Source: an uncultured Peptococcaceae bacterium (GTDB taxonomy: Bacteria; Bacillota; Peptococcia; Peptococcales; Peptococcaceae). From it: 64,000 bases of DNA. Numbering within the stretch: position 1 is the stretch's first letter; every line of letters begins with the position of its first letter. Location of the stretch: the NCBI GenBank assembly GCA_910585405.1, contig CAJUDO010000001.1, positions 62,001 to 126,000 of the forward strand, given 5' to 3'. The notes below the pieces were generated by a model. The model did not search any database, was not told the DNA's origin, and saw nothing but the letters and a program-made list of their open reading frames with translations. The translations under genes and the position numbers were made by a program. Shown here piece by piece: positions 10,143 through 19,138 of this stretch.

Positions 10143-10247
10143 AGATTCACCTCAAATCACAGTTTCTATCAAACAACATTCTCTTACTATCATACCTAAA
10201 TTTCGCCCTCTGCAAACTTAACTTTCTGTCAAATTTTGCAGAAAAGA

Positions 10248-10288
10248 GAAGATATGTTCTATTATAGCATAATATTATTATTTGGCAA
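10248..10288 (-). promoter_or_regulatory. uvrBA promoter with overlapping LexA-like box
   Basis: On the minus strand TTGCCA (10288-10283) and TATAAT (10266-10261) are 16 bases apart. Directly after the -10 box lies GAACATATCTTC (10259-10248), one base off the Firmicutes LexA/DinR core GAAC-N4-GTTC. It covers the expected start point, where LexA binding would block transcription. Confidence 0.65.
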
Positions 10289-10361
10289 GCCGTTTTCCTC
10301 ATCCTATTCTCCATGTAACATAGAGAACGTACCATAAAATTCAGCTTAACAGGTACAAAAT

Positions 10362-10410
10362 AAAACCCCGATAGAAAAGACCAATTCAAAGGTCCGCTTC
10401 TATCAGGGTT
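10362..10410 (-). terminator. Terminator of the sda-TPR operon
   Basis: The arms AACCCCGATAGAA and TTCTATCAGGGTT pair with one mismatch, with an inner GACC/GGTC stem. The minus strand continues with TTTTATTTTG. It ends the sdaAB-sdaAA-TPR unit just before the uvrB promoter. Confidence 0.7.
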
Positions 10411-10496
10411 CCAAGCTGCATGAAAAATTTGCGCAGCGGCAAGACCAGCGCAAAATATCATTTCACTACAAGTCTTACGTAATTTTTTCTTCCCAC

Positions 10497-11180
10497 TTAT
10501 TTCCCAGCCAATCGCCGTTTTGTCTGTAAAAATTCTAAACGCTGCATGGCATCCTTATCATCTGGCCCGTATTCCAAAGCTTTTCTCAAATCCTCTTCTG
10601 CTTCATCAAAACGATTTAGCGCAGTATACAGACTCCCCCGTCCTTTATAGGCATACGTATAATAAGGATCTAACTCTAAGGATTGATTAAATGCCTGCAG
10701 AGATTTTTCCCATTCCTCCATTTTGTAATAAATATTGCCTTTGTCTTTGTATATAATTGCCGCTGAATATGGGGACAATTCCAAAACTCTGTCCAAACCT
10801 TCAAGTGCGGCCTCAAATTCTTCCATATCTGCTTCAATCAGCGCTTTATCCCAGAGGGCCAACGCATAATCGGGATTTACATGCAGTGCCGCATCATAAT
10901 CCGCCAAAGCCCGTTCCACATCGCCGATATTCAGAAAAAGTAGTGCCCGGTTGTAATAGTAACCCTCATCATCCTGTTTCAAAGCTATAGCGCGGTCGTA
11001 ATCCTCCAACGCCTTACTGTAATCCTTCAAACTGTGATTATAAATATTCGCCCGATAAAAATATGCCTGAGGCTGCTTCCAGTCCAGCGCAATGGCTTTG
11101 CTAAACCATTCCAGCGCCTCCTCAAACCGCTCATAATTTTTTGCCTCTACTCCCCGTTTTAGCGCTTCCTGATACTCCAT
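10497..11180 (-). CDS. Tetratricopeptide repeat protein
   Basis: The 227-residue protein is made almost wholly of about six 34-residue TPR units, with the usual spacing of W/L-G-Y-A-F-A-P. Examples are ALEWFSKAIALDWKQPQAYF, RALADYDAALHVNPDYALAL and SLQAFNQSLELDPYYTYAYK. No signal peptide or membrane segment is seen, so it is probably a cytoplasmic scaffold. The chosen ATG at 11180 has GGAGGGA six bases ahead; an upstream TTG/ATG at 11198/11195 overlaps the sdaAA stop and is less likely. Its place as third gene of the serine dehydratase operon gives no clear functional clue. Confidence 0.8.
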   Translation of the reverse strand: MEYQEALKRGVEAKNYERFEEALEWFSKAIALDWKQPQAYFYRANIYNHSLKDYSKALEDYDRAIALKQDDEGYYYNRALLFLNIGDVERALADYDAALHVNPDYALALWDKALIEADMEEFEAALEGLDRVLELSPYSAAIIYKDKGNIYYKMEEWEKSLQAFNQSLELDPYYTYAYKGRGSLYTALNRFDEAEEDLRKALEYGPDDKDAMQRLEFLQTKRRLAGK

Positions 11181-11194
11181 TCTATCTCCCTCCA

Positions 11195-12070
11195 TCAACC
11201 AAAAATTTTCTTGTTCAACGCAATCCCCGTTGGCGTGGTTGCCAAACCGCCCCGCGCAGTTTCGCGCAATGTTTCTGGCAGGCTGCGCCCCACATTTCCC
11301 ATCGCCGTAATGACTTCATCCACCGGAATCACACTGGTCACACCGGACAACGCCAAATCCGCCATCACCATCGCCAGTGAGGCACCCATGGCATTCCGCT
11401 TGGCGCAGGGCACTTCTACCAAACCTGCCACCGGATCGCATACCAACCCCATCACATTTTTCAAAACCATTGCACATGCTTCACCTGCCTGCTCCGGTGT
11501 TCCACCCCGCAGCTCCACTGCCGCAGCAGCAGCCATAGCAGATGCCGCGCCGCACTCAGCCTGACAACCTCCTACCGCACCAGATACCGATGCGCGATTG
11601 GCAATCACAATGCCAAATCCTGCACAGGTCATAAGTCCCATGGCAATCTCCCCATCTGTCAAATGATCCAGCTCCTGAATTTTTTTCAATACGCCTGGTA
11701 CTATTCCGCAGGAACCTGCAGTCGGACAAGCCACAATCCGTCCCATCGCAGCATTTACCTCCGCCACTGCCAGTGCATAGCTGACCGCCTCCATCACATT
11801 CGCGCCAGCCAGCAGCTCCGCATCACTATGACAATAATCATATAGCTTACACCCATCGCCGCCAATCAATCCGCCCTTTGAACGCCCTGGCCGCTGAATT
11901 CCTGTCGCGATAGATTCCTTCATAACGCGCCAGTTTTCCTCCATCTGCGCCAGAACATCCTTTTCGGGAATTTGCTGCTGCGCCGCTTCCTGCTTCACCA
12001 TGGCTTGCCCGATGGTTCCGCCGCATTTCCCCGCCAGTTGAATCAAAGTTTCTACAGAACCAATTACCAT
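11195..12070 (-). CDS. sdaAA: L-serine dehydratase, iron-sulfur-dependent, alpha subunit
   Basis: The 291-residue protein matches the alpha chain of the two-subunit anaerobic enzyme that turns L-serine into pyruvate and ammonia. It carries the cysteine region CPTAGSCGIVPG, a GFGIVIANRASVSGAVGGCQ segment and the C-terminal VCDPVAGLVEVPC. These supply ligands for the oxygen-sensitive [4Fe-4S] cluster. The start at 12070 is chosen because GGGAGGG lies six bases ahead. It lies downstream of sdaAB with a short gap, the usual Firmicutes order. Confidence 0.95.
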   Translation of the reverse strand: MVIGSVETLIQLAGKCGGTIGQAMVKQEAAQQQIPEKDVLAQMEENWRVMKESIATGIQRPGRSKGGLIGGDGCKLYDYCHSDAELLAGANVMEAVSYALAVAEVNAAMGRIVACPTAGSCGIVPGVLKKIQELDHLTDGEIAMGLMTCAGFGIVIANRASVSGAVGGCQAECGAASAMAAAAAVELRGGTPEQAGEACAMVLKNVMGLVCDPVAGLVEVPCAKRNAMGASLAMVMADLALSGVTSVIPVDEVITAMGNVGRSLPETLRETARGGLATTPTGIALNKKIFG

Positions 12071-12103
12071 TCTATTCCCTCCCGTTTTAATATATGCCAC
12101 CGC

Positions 12104-12775
12104 CTAAAAGGGCTTCACAAATTTTACTTCCAATACCGGCTCCATTGCGGCGATTTCAAGCAGCGCCTGTTTAGGCACATCCTGATCGGTCTCAATAATC
12201 ATATAAGCCACCGAATTTCTCTCCTGCCGAAATACCTTCATCGCAGCAATATTCACCTGGTAGTTCACCAATACACCAGTAATTTTATGAATTACACCAG
12301 GTTGATCCAGATGCGTATCCACAATGGTAGGATAGATGCCTTCAATTTCAACAGGAAATCCATCTAATTCTGTGATCAGAACCTTTCCTCCGCCTATAGA
12401 GCAGCCTGTCACAGTTTTTACCGAACCATCGGCAAGCGTCATAACAAAGCGAGCCGTGTTGGCATGATATCCCTCGCCCAAGTCCGTAGCAATAAATTCA
12501 TACTGTAAACCGCTCTCCTCTGCCAACTGATCCGAATTACGAATACGCACATCATCGGTATCCATGCCCAAAAGACCGCCCAAAAGAGCTAAGTCCGTAC
12601 CATGCCCTTTATATGTTTCTCCAAAAGAGCCATGCAGCAGAAATTCCACCTTTTGCGGCAGTTCCTGGGCAATGGCCCGGGCAAAACGTCCCAACCGTAC
12701 TGCGCCAGCCGTATGGGAACTGGATGGCCCCACCATCACTGGTCCAATCATATCAAAACAGCTATACTCGTTCAT
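12104..12775 (-). CDS. sdaAB: L-serine dehydratase, iron-sulfur-dependent, beta subunit
   Basis: The 223-residue beta chain holds the conserved GPSSSHTAGAVRLGRFAR near its start and SIGGGKVLITELDGF in the middle. Its last 75 residues are an ACT domain (VDTHLDQPGVIHKITGVL) that probably senses serine. The ATG at 12775 follows GGAAGGTG by a normal distance; an in-frame ATG five codons earlier is possible. It is the first gene of the sda operon and has a clear promoter. Confidence 0.95.
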   Translation of the reverse strand: MNEYSCFDMIGPVMVGPSSSHTAGAVRLGRFARAIAQELPQKVEFLLHGSFGETYKGHGTDLALLGGLLGMDTDDVRIRNSDQLAEESGLQYEFIATDLGEGYHANTARFVMTLADGSVKTVTGCSIGGGKVLITELDGFPVEIEGIYPTIVDTHLDQPGVIHKITGVLVNYQVNIAAMKVFRQERNSVAYMIIETDQDVPKQALLEIAAMEPVLEVKFVKPF

Positions 12776-12819
12776 ACACACACCTTCCATCCACCGTTAT
12801 CTTATCTCTGATTGATTTC

Positions 12820-12848
12820 ATTATACGATTCCCTTTCCCAATGTGCAA
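12820..12848 (-). promoter_or_regulatory. Promoter of sdaAB-sdaAA-TPR
   Basis: TTGCAC (12848-12843) and TATAAT (12825-12820) on the minus strand are 17 bases apart, about 45 bases before the sdaAB start. Confidence 0.6.
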
Positions 12849-12939
12849 ACCAAAAATAAAGAAAACACACAACAAAAACAGACTTACCAAATAAACTCTT
12901 TAATCTTTTCCATCTTTTCACGATTACACATAATTTAAA

Positions 12940-13986
12940 TCATATTTGTGCTGCATCTACACGTAATAGTAAATGTTTTATTACAGTTTCTACATAGTTG
13001 AGATCATCCCAAGAAGTATCCTTATGACAAACTATTCGGTATTTTTTTTCATCTAACGATTTTATTTTTATTCCTTTTTGTAAAAGCCCTTGCAAGAACG
13101 CTTCGTCGGTAATAGAAAAACCACTCAAGTCTAAAGAGATAATATTAGTCATACTTCCATCCCATACTACTAAATCCGGATGAATTTTTTGCAACTTCGC
13201 GGCCAAAAAATCCGCTTTTCGATTGTCTTCAGCAATTTGTTTCTGCATAGTTTGAAGTGCTATTGTTCCTGCTGCCGCCATATATCCAGCCTGTCGAAAC
13301 CCTCCGCCTAATCGTTGTTTTAGCCAACGAGCCTTTTCGATAAATGCCGCCGACCCAGTCAATACTGCCCCAAAAGGAGCTGCCAGCCCTTTTGTTAAAC
13401 AAAATTGCACAGCATCTACTGACTGACATAAGGTTGGAACACACGTTTGTAATTTTTCTGCTGCATTAAAAATCCTTGCCCCATCCATATAAACAGAAAC
13501 TTCATATTGATGCGCAATATCTGAAGCAACCTGTATTTCTTCTGCTGGTATTGCATATCCTCGATTTAAATTATAGGTATTTTCTAGACATAATAAACCC
13601 GTTCTCGGATTTTGAACACCTGCCGAACGGATGCTACGGTTTAACGTATCTAACGGTATTTTCCCTACTGGACAAGAAATCGCCTTTACTTGAACTTGAC
13701 TTAATGCAGCTAAACCGCCAACTTCTAGATTATAAATATGACTTTCTGCCCCAACAATTACTTCTTCACCACGCTGTGTAAATGCCATAACTGCAATCTG
13801 ATTAGACATGGTTCCAGAAACAGTAAACAGCCCTGCTTCTTTCCCTGTAATTTTGGCACCTAAACTTTCTAATTCTTGTACACTGATATCCTCCCGTAAA
13901 ATATCATCGCCGACATTTGCTTGCATCATTGCCTCTAACATCGCTTTTGTAGGCTTTGTTACTGTATCACTTCTTAAATCTATCAT
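12940..13986 (-). CDS. ltaE: Low-specificity threonine aldolase (PLP enzyme)
   Basis: The 348-residue protein opens MIDLRSDTVTKPTKAM, the hallmark of threonine aldolases, which split threonine or other beta-hydroxy amino acids into glycine and an aldehyde. The PLP lysine lies in FCLTKGLAAPFGAVLTG, and YMDGARIFNA holds the PLP-contacting Asp. A GGAGAC ribosome site precedes the ATG. It is the last gene of the TRAP/M20 unit but is separated from the binding-protein gene by about 120 bases with a possible terminator, so its level may be set apart. Context suggests a beta-hydroxy amino acid as substrate, which is inference. Confidence 0.9.
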   Translation of the reverse strand: MIDLRSDTVTKPTKAMLEAMMQANVGDDILREDISVQELESLGAKITGKEAGLFTVSGTMSNQIAVMAFTQRGEEVIVGAESHIYNLEVGGLAALSQVQVKAISCPVGKIPLDTLNRSIRSAGVQNPRTGLLCLENTYNLNRGYAIPAEEIQVASDIAHQYEVSVYMDGARIFNAAEKLQTCVPTLCQSVDAVQFCLTKGLAAPFGAVLTGSAAFIEKARWLKQRLGGGFRQAGYMAAAGTIALQTMQKQIAEDNRKADFLAAKLQKIHPDLVVWDGSMTNIISLDLSGFSITDEAFLQGLLQKGIKIKSLDEKKYRIVCHKDTSWDDLNYVETVIKHLLLRVDAAQI

Positions 13987-14010
13987 AATAATGTCTCCTT
14001 CATAAATAGC

Positions 14011-14089
14011 AAAAAAACTGCCGGGTTATATATTTCTATCTTAAAAATTTATATATTTAATGATAAAAATATACACTGCGACAGTTTTT
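14011..14089 (-). terminator. Possible attenuator/terminator before the threonine aldolase gene
   Basis: AAAAACTG and CAGTTTTT arms close an A/T-rich 60-base loop that can itself pair. The minus strand continues with seven Ts. It would lower, not abolish, read-through into the aldolase gene. Confidence 0.4.
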
Positions 14090-14106
14090 CTTACTTTGAA
14101 CTTTTA

Positions 14107-15138
14107 TTATTTGTTTTTCCCAACTGCTTCCAATGCTTTATCTACGAAATCTTGACCAATAGGCTCTACTAACTCTGCATTTGTGTATAGTTCTGAAGCA
14201 ACATTCTCAAAAGCTTCCAAATTAATTTCATTAATTTCTACCTGACCTTTAATTTCATCTAACACACTTTGATCTAATGCATCGCTAATAGCAAAGCTTT
14301 CTTCAGAAGCTGTTTGGACTGCTTTGAGAATAGCTTGTTGTACATCCTCCGGATAGGTATCCCATACCTTTTCTGAGAATAATACTGCATAGATTGTCGG
14401 GCAATGATTACTAATAGAAACATATTTCTGCGCATCTTTGAAAGAATTTACTGTCAATACATACAAAGGATTTTCCTGCCCATCTACTACACCTTGCTGC
14501 ATCGCACTAAATAATTCATCAAAACCCAGGGGTGTCGGATTGGCACCCATCAAACGAAATAATTTTTCTTTTGACGGACTGGATGCCACACGAATTTTTA
14601 TTCCATTCAAATCTTCAGGTTCTACGATTGGTCTAATATTATTGGTGATTTGTCTAAAACCGGAAAATAGATATCCTGTATTGATATACCCTTTTTCTGC
14701 AATACTTTCTGTCAAGATATCCCCAACTTCCCCATAGATTAATGCTTTTACATCATCTTCATTACTCATCAAATAGGGCAAATCAAAAATACCAAACTTG
14801 CTATCAACATTCGTAACAGGCGTTCCTACAATAAGCGCATCATAGCTACCTAACGCCATACCTTCTAATATAGTAGTGTCCTTTCCCAATTGCCCATCTG
14901 GGAAAAATTCCACTTCTACTCTATCTGTACCTAACTCTTGCTCTATTAATTCTTTTATCCGCACTGCGCTTTGTCCTGCAACACTATTAGCAGACTGAGA
15001 AGAATTCAGCTGTATAGTGATTTTTTCTGCATTTTGTTCATTGGCTTTATCATTCTTTACGTTATTATTTCCACATCCAGAAAGTGTAGCAACGATCATC
15101 AGTACAATTGCCGCATTAATAACTATTTTCTTGAACAT
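14107..15138 (-). CDS. TRAP transporter substrate-binding lipoprotein (DctP family), copy 1
   Basis: The 343-residue protein has a lipoprotein signal (VLMIVATLSGCGNN, lipid-bearing Cys near 22) and the DctP fold. Visible motifs are FFPDGQLGKD, LEGMALGSYDALI, the arginine-bearing segment LNGIKIRVASSPS and QQGVVDGQENP. The arginine usually pairs with a substrate carboxylate. A second DctP paralogue is encoded 1.1 kb upstream in the same operon, clearly related but divergent, and only one DctQM pair is present. The two proteins may feed one membrane unit with different ligands. A GGAGGA ribosome site precedes the ATG. Confidence 0.88.
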   Translation of the reverse strand: MFKKIVINAAIVLMIVATLSGCGNNNVKNDKANEQNAEKITIQLNSSQSANSVAGQSAVRIKELIEQELGTDRVEVEFFPDGQLGKDTTILEGMALGSYDALIVGTPVTNVDSKFGIFDLPYLMSNEDDVKALIYGEVGDILTESIAEKGYINTGYLFSGFRQITNNIRPIVEPEDLNGIKIRVASSPSKEKLFRLMGANPTPLGFDELFSAMQQGVVDGQENPLYVLTVNSFKDAQKYVSISNHCPTIYAVLFSEKVWDTYPEDVQQAILKAVQTASEESFAISDALDQSVLDEIKGQVEINEINLEAFENVASELYTNAELVEPIGQDFVDKALEAVGKNK

Positions 15139-15150
15139 TCTAACATCCTC

Positions 15151-16230
15151 CTATCGTTCTAAATGTAATTGTGCTCTGCTATAATGTTGTAATACATCTT
15201 CGTCTAGTTCCGGTAAATAGCCTGCAGGAATTATCAGGTTTCCATTTTGAAAGCCTAATGGTTTTGAAAATAATGAGACTGTTGGTTTCAAATAACCATT
15301 TTGTTCACCAGCCGTCCAACAGTTTGTATGATATCCGATCAACGTTTCATGATAACAACCAATATCTGCAGCCACACCATTACCAAGCAAAACATCTATA
15401 CCATAATTAGCTGCTGTGGCCATTTCTTCAGCCATCGCAACCGCACTAGACGATTTCATTAATTTAAACTTTATATATTGGGCACAATTTAATTCGCCTG
15501 TTTTTATCACATCAGCTTTCCCAAAAATAGACTCATCTAGCATTAAAGGTAATGGACAATCAACTGCTAAACGCTGTATTAAATCCCATACACCGGCAGC
15601 AAAAGGCTGTTCTAAAAGCTGAATATTATAAGGATCTATCCGATGTGTAAATTGATATGCTTCCTCAAATGTATATCCTTGATTTGCATCCAACCGTAAC
15701 ATTGCACGGTTTCCAACAATATCCTGAATTTTCTGCACTTTTTCAATATCTTTATCCAACCCAAATCCAATTTTTACTTTTAAAGTTTTATATCCTTCTG
15801 TTAACCTTTTTTCTAAGTGTTCTTCTAATGTTTCACTCTTTGGAGGATTTACAATCCCTACTAAAGGAAATGCTACATCAATTTCCGGAGGACGTAAAAC
15901 AGAAACGCCTTGTAATTCTTCTAACGCTGTCAAAAATATCGTAGCACCAAAAGGATATTCATTTTTTTGTTGCCAAATTTGTTCATGCACTTCTTCTAAG
16001 GACTTACTCAAAAAACGTTTCCCCTGTGCGCAAACAAAATCCCAAATGCCTTCAGGTGTTTCATGCTGATAACCAGGTTGGGCAGGAGTTCCTTCTCCCA
16101 TACCTTTTCTACCATATTCATCGGTTATCACAATAACAATAGAAGTAAATTCATTTAATACACCCAACGAATTTCCATACGGCACTTTCAAGGGAAGTCT
16201 TAAATCATAGCAGTCAATTTTACAGATCAT
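15151..16230 (-). CDS. Enolase superfamily enzyme, muconate-lactonizing subgroup (epimerase/racemase or dehydratase)
   Basis: The 359-residue protein shows the ligands of the MLE subgroup: KxK in TLKVKIGFG, metal Asp in LRLDANQGY, Glu in LLEQPF, Asp in LMLDES and the second catalytic lysine region IKFKLMKSS. Enzymes of this type remove the alpha proton of a carboxylate; dipeptide epimerases, N-acylamino acid racemases and cycloisomerases all belong here. The M20 hydrolase, threonine aldolase and DauR-like regulator nearby favour a racemase or epimerase for an amino acid derivative. The ATG at 16230 has AGGAGGT six bases ahead. It sits between two DctP genes. Confidence 0.75.
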   Translation of the reverse strand: MICKIDCYDLRLPLKVPYGNSLGVLNEFTSIVIVITDEYGRKGMGEGTPAQPGYQHETPEGIWDFVCAQGKRFLSKSLEEVHEQIWQQKNEYPFGATIFLTALEELQGVSVLRPPEIDVAFPLVGIVNPPKSETLEEHLEKRLTEGYKTLKVKIGFGLDKDIEKVQKIQDIVGNRAMLRLDANQGYTFEEAYQFTHRIDPYNIQLLEQPFAAGVWDLIQRLAVDCPLPLMLDESIFGKADVIKTGELNCAQYIKFKLMKSSSAVAMAEEMATAANYGIDVLLGNGVAADIGCYHETLIGYHTNCWTAGEQNGYLKPTVSLFSKPLGFQNGNLIIPAGYLPELDEDVLQHYSRAQLHLER

Positions 16231-16252
16231 CGTAGCACCTCCTACCATTACA

Positions 16253-17269
16253 TCATTTACGGCCTAATGTTGTTAAAAGTTTATCTAATAGATCTTCTCC
16301 AATTGCATCTACAAAGTATTGATCACTATACAGCTCTTCTGTTTTCGCTTTAAATGACGCAATGTCAGCTTCATTCACCTCTACCTTGCCCTTGATTTCT
16401 GCATAAACTCCTTTTTCTAATTCCTCTGTCATAGTCCAGCTTTCATCTTGTACTAACTGAGCCGCTTCACTCAACGCCTGCTGTACATCCTCTGGATAGC
16501 TGTCCCATTTATCTTTTGCAAAAACAACTTCATATACTAACACTAAGTGGTTTGTGATAGATGCATATTTTTGCACATCCTGATAAGCACTTGTAACCAA
16601 TACATAAATAGGATTTTCTTGCCCATCTACAACACCTTGCTGCAATGCACTAAAAGTTTCACTTGCTGATAATGAAGCTGGTGCAGCACCTAATTGTTCA
16701 AATAATGCTTTTCGCGAAGGGCTGGTAGAAATACGAATTTTCAAGCCTTTTAAATCTTCTGGGGTATAAATTGGTCTTACATTGTTCGTAATTTGTCTCC
16801 ATCCGGTGAACCAATACCCTAAATTAACATAGCCCTTCTCTTCTAAGGATGCATTTAAGAGTTCTCCTATTTCACCTTTTGTGACCTTTTCCACTTCTTC
16901 CTGTGTATTAAATAGATAGGGTAAATCAAACAAGAAAAACTTTGTATCAACATTTGTTAGTGGAGAACCCACAATTAACGCATCATGGGTACCCAGTTTC
17001 ATCCCCTCCAAAATATTCACATCACTGCCAAGCTGCGCATCTGGAAAAACCTGAATTTCTATACGATCTGTACCTAATTTATTTTCCACATATTCTTTCA
17101 TTTTGTATGCACCTTGTACCGCCACGCTTCCTTCACTCTGTGAGGAATTTAATTGAATAGTAATTTTTTCCGCTGTTTGAGTTTGAGATTCATGATTACC
17201 ACATCCCGCTAGACTTCCAGCAAGTAATGTCCCTATTAAAATTAGACTGATTATTCTATGCTTTTTCAT
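16253..17269 (-). CDS. TRAP transporter substrate-binding lipoprotein (DctP family), copy 2
   Basis: The 338-residue lipoprotein precursor (signal ending LAGSLAGCG) is a paralogue of the protein at 14107. Matching segments include KITIQLNSSQS, LGTDRIEIQVFPDAQLG, LKGLKIRISTSPSRKALF and QQGVVDGQENPIYVL. Start chosen at the ATG with GGGGGG ahead. It directly follows dctM, so it is likely the main binding protein of the system. Residues around the ligand arginine differ between the two copies (RISTSPSRKA against RVASSPSKEK), which fits different ligand range. Confidence 0.88.
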   Translation of the reverse strand: MKKHRIISLILIGTLLAGSLAGCGNHESQTQTAEKITIQLNSSQSEGSVAVQGAYKMKEYVENKLGTDRIEIQVFPDAQLGSDVNILEGMKLGTHDALIVGSPLTNVDTKFFLFDLPYLFNTQEEVEKVTKGEIGELLNASLEEKGYVNLGYWFTGWRQITNNVRPIYTPEDLKGLKIRISTSPSRKALFEQLGAAPASLSASETFSALQQGVVDGQENPIYVLVTSAYQDVQKYASITNHLVLVYEVVFAKDKWDSYPEDVQQALSEAAQLVQDESWTMTEELEKGVYAEIKGKVEVNEADIASFKAKTEELYSDQYFVDAIGEDLLDKLLTTLGRK

Positions 17270-17307
17270 GACAATACCCCCCACATTTTATTTATAAACT
17301 CTAAGTT

Positions 17308-18585
17308 TTAAATACTCATAGCACTCGGCAACCATAATGCCAATTGGGGAAATATGACAACGAGCGTTAATACTATAATCATCATACCTATAACTGGCAA
17401 AATATATGGTAATAATTTATCTACCCCTATTTGAGCGATACCCATTGTAGTCATTAATACACTGGCTACAGGAGGAGAAATTTGTCCGATACACAATGCA
17501 ATGCAAGCTATTATGCCAAACTGAATTAAATCCCAGCCCACGCTTGCTACTACAGGCGTAAGAATTGGCAAAATCATTACAATTAAAGGAGAAGCCTGCA
17601 AAAACATCCCTGCTATTAAAATAACGACAACTGCCATAAACATTATCACATATGGATTGTCTGAGACTCCCAGCATTGCTGTAGCTAAATTTTGTGGAAT
17701 TCTCTGCTGTGAAATAAACCATCCCAATATGGAAGAGGTGCCAACCATAATAATAACTATAGAGGTCTGTTTTGCTGCCCCAATTAGTGAAGGAACGATA
17801 TCTTTCACCTTAAATTCACGATAAATTAATAATCCAACCAACAATGAATAGGCTACTCCTACCGCACCAGCTTCTGTTGGCGTAAAGAAACCAAATAGAA
17901 TTCCTCCAACAACAAGAATTGGTAATAGCAAGCCCAAAATAGCTCTTCTAAAGGTTCTCCATATCTCTGCAAATTCTAATTTTCCTTCAGCTACCAATCC
18001 TTCTTTTTTGGCAAAAACATACACTAATACAATAAAAGATCCTGACATCAAAAGCCCTGGTATAATCCCAGCAATAAACAAAGAGCTGATTGAACACCCT
18101 GCAATAACTGCATATAAAATCATATTAATGCTCGGCGGAATCATGGAAGCTAATGTGGCCGCTGCTGAAACAGTAGAAGCTGCAAACGGTTTACTATAGC
18201 CTTTCTTCTCCATCTGAGGAATTAATATAGAGCCCAACGCTGCTGCGTCGGCAGTAGCAGACCCTGAAATAGCTGCCATGACTGTTCCTGTCAAAATAGT
18301 TGCCATCCCCAAACCACCACGAATGAAACCAACAATCGCACAAGCAAAATCAATTAACCTTGTAGATATACTTGAGCGGTTCATGATCTCACCCATTAAC
18401 ATGAAAAGTGGAATTGCTACTAATGTATAAGCATTTGCACCGCTAAACATCATCAAGGGCACAACTTCTAGTTTTATTCCACCTGCTAGCAACATTGCTG
18501 CAACACCGGTCAAACCTAACGTATATGCAATTGGTACTCCAATGGCAAACAAGGCAAATAATATTAGCACAACGATTCCAATCAT
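17308..18585 (-). CDS. dctM: TRAP transporter large permease (DctM)
   Basis: The 425-residue protein is hydrophobic throughout with about 12 membrane helices. It has the DctM hallmarks GSATADAAALGSILIPQM and FTPTEAGAVGVAYSL. DctM is the sodium-driven transport channel of TRAP systems. Its ATG overlaps the dctQ stop by four bases, which points to coupled translation. It serves two binding proteins in this operon. Confidence 0.93.
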   Translation of the reverse strand: MIGIVVLILFALFAIGVPIAYTLGLTGVAAMLLAGGIKLEVVPLMMFSGANAYTLVAIPLFMLMGEIMNRSSISTRLIDFACAIVGFIRGGLGMATILTGTVMAAISGSATADAAALGSILIPQMEKKGYSKPFAASTVSAAATLASMIPPSINMILYAVIAGCSISSLFIAGIIPGLLMSGSFIVLVYVFAKKEGLVAEGKLEFAEIWRTFRRAILGLLLPILVVGGILFGFFTPTEAGAVGVAYSLLVGLLIYREFKVKDIVPSLIGAAKQTSIVIIMVGTSSILGWFISQQRIPQNLATAMLGVSDNPYVIMFMAVVVILIAGMFLQASPLIVMILPILTPVVASVGWDLIQFGIIACIALCIGQISPPVASVLMTTMGIAQIGVDKLLPYILPVIGMMIIVLTLVVIFPQLALWLPSAMSI

Positions 18586-19079
18586 GAATCAATCCCCCCT
18601 TTTTTATCCATTATAATCTTTACATCCTGTAAAATGTCATTTATCAAAATTACTATGCTGAATACTGACGTAATTAACAGAGGAGAATAAATTACAGACC
18701 GAGGGATTGGTAGAGAAACCGCAGTCATTCCGCTCAGTTGCGTCATCAACGGCAAACTATAATAAAAAATAATCATTAAAAATAGTGTCACTAAGCAATT
18801 TACAATTAGGCGCACTTTCTGCTGCGCACCAATTGACATTTTGTTCACTATTGCATCAATGGCTAAATGCTTATGTTCATATAAAGCTGTTACTGCTCCA
18901 TATAGGGCAATCCATACTAACAAATATCCACCCATTTCATCTGACCACGACAGAGAATTATTCAATACTTTTCTGCAGAAAATCTGTAAAATCATAACTA
19001 CTGTTAAAACTCCTGCACAACTAGCTGAAATAAACATTGATATCTGCGCAATCAATTTACACAAACGTTCCATAAACAT
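18582..19079 (-). CDS. dctQ: TRAP transporter small permease (DctQ)
   Basis: The 165-residue protein has four predicted membrane helices and the DctQ features VLNNSLSWSDEMGGYLLVWIALYGAV and a conserved H-L-A-I-D after helix 2. It pairs with DctM. The gene lies between the glutamate-synthase-like gene and dctM. Confidence 0.9.
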   Translation of the reverse strand: MFMERLCKLIAQISMFISASCAGVLTVVMILQIFCRKVLNNSLSWSDEMGGYLLVWIALYGAVTALYEHKHLAIDAIVNKMSIGAQQKVRLIVNCLVTLFLMIIFYYSLPLMTQLSGMTAVSLPIPRSVIYSPLLITSVFSIVILINDILQDVKIIMDKKGGIDS

Positions 19080-19138
19080 TCCAACCTCCTTTCTGCGTAC
19101 CCTCTTGTTCTTTTATATTTCCCCAAGTAAACTTGCCA

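Noticed and set aside
10147..10461. 104-residue minus-strand frame upstream of uvrB
   Set aside because: It runs through the sda terminator and the uvrB promoter and has no recognisable domain.
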